NCBI GenBank assembly: GCA_963742715.1
Contig: CAVUMR010000002.1
Location: forward strand, 2,294,001-2,358,000
Direction: 5' to 3'
Length of the DNA stretch: 64,000 bases
From: CAVUMR01 sp963742715
GTDB lineage: Bacteria > Actinomycetota > Actinomycetes > Mycobacteriales > Micromonosporaceae
The notes under the pieces are model-generated. The model was not told the DNA's origin. It did no database searches and saw only the letters and a list, made by a program, of their open reading frames with translations. This document shows, piece after piece, positions 60,945-64,000 of this stretch. Position numbers and translations under genes: made by a program. The first letter of the stretch is position 1, and the number at the start of each line of letters is the position of its first letter.

Positions 60945-61580
60945 TCAGCCGCGATCCGGGATTCCGCTGTACGAGTCCGGCACCGACAACAGGCTCATCC
61001 GGCCAACCGGCCAGAACAGCACGAATGCCCGTCCGACCACCGCGTCCTCGGCGATCGTCGAGGTGTTGACATCCCGGGTGCGCAGGAACTGCTCCCGCGA
61101 GTCGCCGGAGTGGGAGCGGTGGTCGCCCATCACCCACAGCCGGCCCGCCGGCACGGTGATGTCGAACGGGGCCTCGCTCGCCGGGTCACTGACGCCGTTG
61201 CCGTCCTTGTAGATGTACGGCTCGGACAGGGAACGCCCATTGATCGTCAGCCGGTGCTGGCTGTCGCAGCAGACCACCCGGTCACCGGCGGTAGCGATGA
61301 TCCGCTTGATGAAATCGGTTTCATTGGGATCGGTACGCCAGGACACCGGTGAGGTGAAAACGATGACCTCGCCGCGATGCGGCTCCCGGAAGTGATACAC
61401 GACCTTATTGACCAGCACCCGGTCATTGATGTTGAGCGTGTGCTCCATCGACTCGGATGGAATGTAGAACGTCTGCAGCACGAAGGCGCGCACCACGATG
61501 GCGACGACGACCGCGACAACGACGAGGATCGGGATCTCGCGCCAGAATGAGCTGCGGCGCTTCGGCTGCGTTTCGGTCAC
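60945..61580 (-). CDS. lepB: Signal peptidase I
   Basis: The 211-residue protein has one N-terminal membrane helix (16-35: IPILVVVAVVVAIVVRAFVL), catalytic Ser44 in IPSESMEHTL, and the base Lys92 in DFIKRIIATAGD, followed by GHRSxS-type box-E residues MGDHRSHSGDSR. SPase I cuts signal peptides on the outer face. I chose GTG 61580; the open frame continues to 61619. It contains a vicinal Cys pair (VVCCD) after the Lys. Confidence 0.94.
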   Translation of the reverse strand: MTETQPKRRSSFWREIPILVVVAVVVAIVVRAFVLQTFYIPSESMEHTLNINDRVLVNKVVYHFREPHRGEVIVFTSPVSWRTDPNETDFIKRIIATAGDRVVCCDSQHRLTINGRSLSEPYIYKDGNGVSDPASEAPFDITVPAGRLWVMGDHRSHSGDSREQFLRTRDVNTSTIAEDAVVGRAFVLFWPVGRMSLLSVPDSYSGIPDRG

Positions 61581-61716
61581 AGCAGGCAGCCTACGATGCC
61601 AACCTGAGCGCGCCACCATCGCGGGTCACAACGCACCTGGCAATTCCGTCATTTTTCCGCGTCCGGTACGTACCGGTGCGGACCGCGCCCCGGCCGGCCC
61701 GCCTCCCGCCGGCCGG

Positions 61717-63183
61717 TCAGCCCGCTCGGCGGGCCCGCCGTCGCCGCCGCACCGCACGTCGGAACGCCGGCCTGATCATGGGGTACGGGAGGAGCCAGGC
61801 GACCGCGACCAGGCCGCCACCGGACGGTCGCCTATCCGGTCGGTCGACGGACGGGTCGCCGAAGGCGATCGGCTTGGGTACGCCCGCGAAGGTGTCCGGC
61901 GCGGGAAGGGTCGACCAGTGGCCGGCCGGCCAGAGCACCAGGAATGCCCGGCCGATGATGTTGTCGATCGGTACCGGCCCCTGGCACCGGGCGTCCTGGG
62001 ACACCAGCCGGTGGTCTCCCATGACGAAGATCTGACCCTCCGGCACGGTCACCGGATCGAACCGGCGGGACCGGCATTCGTGCGCGTCCGGCGGTACGTC
62101 CACCGGGGAGTTCTCGAAAATGTAGGTCTCCGCCAGGGGGTACCCGTTGACGGTGACCCGGCCCTTGACGTCGCAGCACGCCACGATGTCGCCGGGCAGT
62201 CCGACCACCCGCTTGATGAAGTCCTTCTGCCCGGGTTGGCTGATCCCGACCAGGTCACCGAGGTTTCTCGCCACCCGGCCCACCACGCTGGACGGTGGCG
62301 GTGCTACGTGCTCGGGCGCCCAGCGGTCGGTACCGCGGAACACCACCACCTCGCCCCGCTTCGGCGCGCGTACGTCGTAGACGACCTTGTTCACCAGTAC
62401 CCGGTCACCGACCGCCAGCGTGTTCTCCATCGAGCCGGACGGGATGAAGAACGCCTGCAGCAGGAAGGTGCGGATCAGTACCGCGAGACAGAACGCGATG
62501 ATGATCAGCAGCGGCAGCTCCTGCCAGAGCGGCATGTGCCGGCGCCGGCCGAACACCCGCTCCCGAGGGGCGGTACTGCCGGTAGCTCCGGTCCGGGTCC
62601 GCGGCTCAGCGGCACCGGCACGGGCGACCGCGCCGGACTGGTCGGATGCGTCGGACCGCTGGCCGGGGTACGTCTGCGGCTCGGACCGCCCCGGGTATCC
62701 GCCGGCACCACGGCCGGACTGGACGTCGTAGTCGGACTGGTGGCTGGTCTCTGCCGCGGGTTGCCGGCCGATCCCCGGGTCCGGCCGCGGACCGGGTTGA
62801 CGTCCTGGTCGGGGGCCGGGCTGCGGCTCGGGCCGGCCGGCGCGGGTGCTGCGGTAGGTACCCGGTTCGGGTGCTGGTCTCGGGCCGGTGGGCTCGCTCC
62901 AGCCGGATGACTCGCCCCAGCCGTCCGGCTCGACCTCCGGCCGGGAAGGCGCCGGGTAGCCGGACGCGGCGGCCCGGTACGGATCCGGGTCCGGGCTTCG
63001 AACAGGCTCGTCCCAGTAGGGATTGGCGCTCGGGGCGTCCTGCGACCATGCGCTCGGGTACCCGGGCGGCGGAGATGATCCACCACGCGACGGCATCGGA
63101 CGCCGGGGGCGGCCGTATTCGCGGCCGCGCCGACCTCTGGCGTCGCGATCGTCGGATTCGTCGTCCGTTACCCCGTCCATCAC
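61717..63183 (-). CDS. lepB: Signal peptidase I with 210-residue disordered N-terminus
   Basis: This second SPase I, 488 residues, has a disordered N-terminus of about 215 residues rich in Pro, Gly, Ser, Arg and Glu. A membrane helix follows (222-243), then catalytic Ser251 (IPSGSMENTL) and Lys324 (DFIKRVVG). The box-E motif reads MGDHRLVSQDAR. A VACCD Cys pair matches the other LepB. A second hydrophobic segment near 460 and a very basic C-terminus end it. The start is GTG 63183 or ATG 63180. Two LepB genes before rplS are common in Micromonosporaceae. Confidence 0.93.
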   Translation of the reverse strand: MMDGVTDDESDDRDARGRRGREYGRPRRPMPSRGGSSPPPGYPSAWSQDAPSANPYWDEPVRSPDPDPYRAAASGYPAPSRPEVEPDGWGESSGWSEPTGPRPAPEPGTYRSTRAGRPEPQPGPRPGRQPGPRPDPGIGRQPAAETSHQSDYDVQSGRGAGGYPGRSEPQTYPGQRSDASDQSGAVARAGAAEPRTRTGATGSTAPRERVFGRRRHMPLWQELPLLIIIAFCLAVLIRTFLLQAFFIPSGSMENTLAVGDRVLVNKVVYDVRAPKRGEVVVFRGTDRWAPEHVAPPPSSVVGRVARNLGDLVGISQPGQKDFIKRVVGLPGDIVACCDVKGRVTVNGYPLAETYIFENSPVDVPPDAHECRSRRFDPVTVPEGQIFVMGDHRLVSQDARCQGPVPIDNIIGRAFLVLWPAGHWSTLPAPDTFAGVPKPIAFGDPSVDRPDRRPSGGGLVAVAWLLPYPMIRPAFRRAVRRRRRARRAG

Positions 63184-63281
63184 CGGCAGAGCCTAGACGG
63201 GTTCAGCCACGCGGGTCACCTGGGCGGACGACAACAGAATCACCCTGGGTGACGAACTACCGCTAAAGCGACAGATAGGAC

Positions 63282-63345
63282 GGGCCGGTCTGGCGTACGA
63301 CGGAACCGGCCCTTGAACCAGCGGGGCGGCCGGTCCGACCGCCCG
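63282..63345 (-). terminator. Hairpins between rplS and lepB
   Basis: Two inverted repeats follow the rplS stop: GGGCGG/CCGCCC within 63323-63345 and GGGCCGGT/ACCGGCCC at 63282-63312, the latter with a 15-base loop. Either could end rplS transcripts or modulate read-through to lepB. There is no U-run. Confidence 0.45.
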
Positions 63346-63351
63346 CACGGA

Positions 63352-63708
63352 TCAGCTGGCCGGCTTGTCCCGACGCTCCTTGATCTTCGCCTTCTTGCCG
63401 CGCAGGTCGCGCAGGTAGTACAGCTTGGCGCGGCGCACCAGGCCGCGGGCGGCGACCTCGATCCGGTCGAGCACCGGGCTGTTGATCGGGAACGTCCGCT
63501 CCACGCCAACCCCGAAGCTGATCTTGCGGATGGTGAAGGTCTCGCGCAGGCCGGAGCCCTGGCGCCGGATCACCGTTCCCTGGAAAACCTGAATCCGGGA
63601 CCGGTTACCCTCAACCACCCGCACGTGCACCTTGAGCGTGTCGCCGGGCCGGAAGTCCGGGAGGTCGGCCCGCTGCGACTGGGCGTCCAGAGCGTCCAGC
63701 GTGTTCAT
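63352..63708 (-). CDS. rplS: 50S ribosomal protein L19
   Basis: L19 sits at the subunit interface. The 118-residue protein has the L19 marks FRPGDTLKVHVRVVEGNRSRIQ (split by position), the RKISFGVGVERTFP block, and a basic C-terminus KIKERRDKPAS. The ATG at 63708 is 98 bp after the trmD stop, the usual trmD-rplS-lepB order. Confidence 0.97.
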   Translation of the reverse strand: MNTLDALDAQSQRADLPDFRPGDTLKVHVRVVEGNRSRIQVFQGTVIRRQGSGLRETFTIRKISFGVGVERTFPINSPVLDRIEVAARGLVRRAKLYYLRDLRGKKAKIKERRDKPAS

Positions 63709-63806
63709 GGCACTGCTTCCTCAGGGCTCAAGGCGCGCGAAATGCGCCGGATCGGTTTAGGGATCAGATCTACGGCGGCGGACTCGGTGCGTCCGCGGCA
63801 ACCCCA

Positions 63807-64000
63807 CTACTCTGCCACACCGTCCGGGCGTACCTGAAATCCGCCCCCCGCCAGGACGTCCCGGTCCCGCTTGTCCAGTTCCTCGGCGGGCAGCGCGGCC
63901 AGCATGTCCGGCCGCCGCGCGGCGGTACGCAACAGGGCCTGCTGCCGGCGCCACAGAGCCTGCTTGGCGTGGTCGCCGGACCGCAGTACCGCCGGCACCT
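63807..64000 (-). CDS. trmD: tRNA (guanine-N1)-methyltransferase, C-terminal fragment (5' end outside window)
   Basis: The frame from the window end to the stop at 63807 gives about 64 residues: PAVLRSGDHAKQALWRRQQ and a Leu/Arg-rich tail that match the TrmD C-terminus. TrmD makes m1G37 in tRNAs. Its place upstream of rplS supports the identity. The N-terminal SAM domain is outside the window. Confidence 0.88.
   Translation of the reverse strand, partial: VPAVLRSGDHAKQALWRRQQALLRTAARRPDMLAALPAEELDKRDRDVLAGGGFQVRPDGVAE

Noticed and set aside
1..64000. tRNA or other stable RNA genes
   Set aside because: I saw no cloverleaf-like arrangement or tRNA consensus arms on either strand, so none is claimed; a dedicated tRNA search would settle this.

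Overview
The window is a high-GC actinobacterial chromosome segment, most likely Micromonosporaceae. The gene order pnp-rpsO-ribF-truB, rbfA-infB-ylxR-nusA-rimP, ispG-site-2 protease-dxr, cdsA-frr-pyrH-tsf-rpsB and yraN-rnhB-lepB-rplS-trmD is the ordinary actinomycete core block. GTG starts and 1- or 4-base stop/start overlaps are everywhere. A genus guess (Actinocatenispora-like, from frequent GGTACC and family resemblance) is weak. Nearly all genes lie on the minus strand, so each operon reads from high to low coordinates.

Layout. 1-16.1 kb: M16 protease, PNPase, S15, RibF, TruB, a MATE exporter, small membrane proteins, a DHH phosphoesterase, and the RbfA/IF-2/YlxR/NusA/RimP translation-transcription operon. 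16.4-19.1 kb: a plus-strand pair of helical, ferritin-like proteins, a HAD hydrolase and a degenerate nucleotidyltransferase-like protein. 19.1-27.6 kb: a VIT1-type metal transporter and methionine aminopeptidase, then a putative polyamine/gamma-glutamyl catabolic operon (permease, GntR regulator, glutamine synthetase-like ligase, aldehyde dehydrogenase, SDR, class I amidohydrolase). 28-34.8 kb: an arginine-type acetyltransferase with an ARG-box-like site, a VOC/ribbon-helix-helix pair, and the MEP-pathway genes ispG and dxr flanking a site-2 protease. 34.8-39.6 kb: an alkylglycerone-phosphate-synthase-like flavoprotein, two TetR regulators and GlpD. 39.7-50.1 kb: MBL-Rieske protein, DUF2631, DivIVA, RlmN, CdsA, Frr, PyrH, EF-Ts, S2. 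50.4-64 kb: membrane protein, M23 peptidase, PLP enzyme, XerC-type recombinase, DprA, ComM, YraN, DUF2469, RNase HII, NUDIX, two signal peptidases, L19 and the end of TrmD.

Three things stand out. First, between about 40.2 and 50.1 kb many genes, including the essential frr, pyrH, tsf and rpsB, are broken by single-base indels. This is almost certainly sequence error, and I give the full gene extents with the break noted. Second, short tandem repeats (15 to 80 bp units) sit in many gaps. One 80-bp unit repeats a mini-ORF whose stop overlaps the permease start codon. Third, two pairs of DnaA-box-like sites with identical 19-bp spacing and opposite orientation lie 6.6 kb apart. I found no tRNA, rRNA, CRISPR array, insertion sequence or prophage. 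No clearly new defence or biosynthetic system is visible; the repeats and the paired DnaA-type boxes are the best candidates for follow-up.
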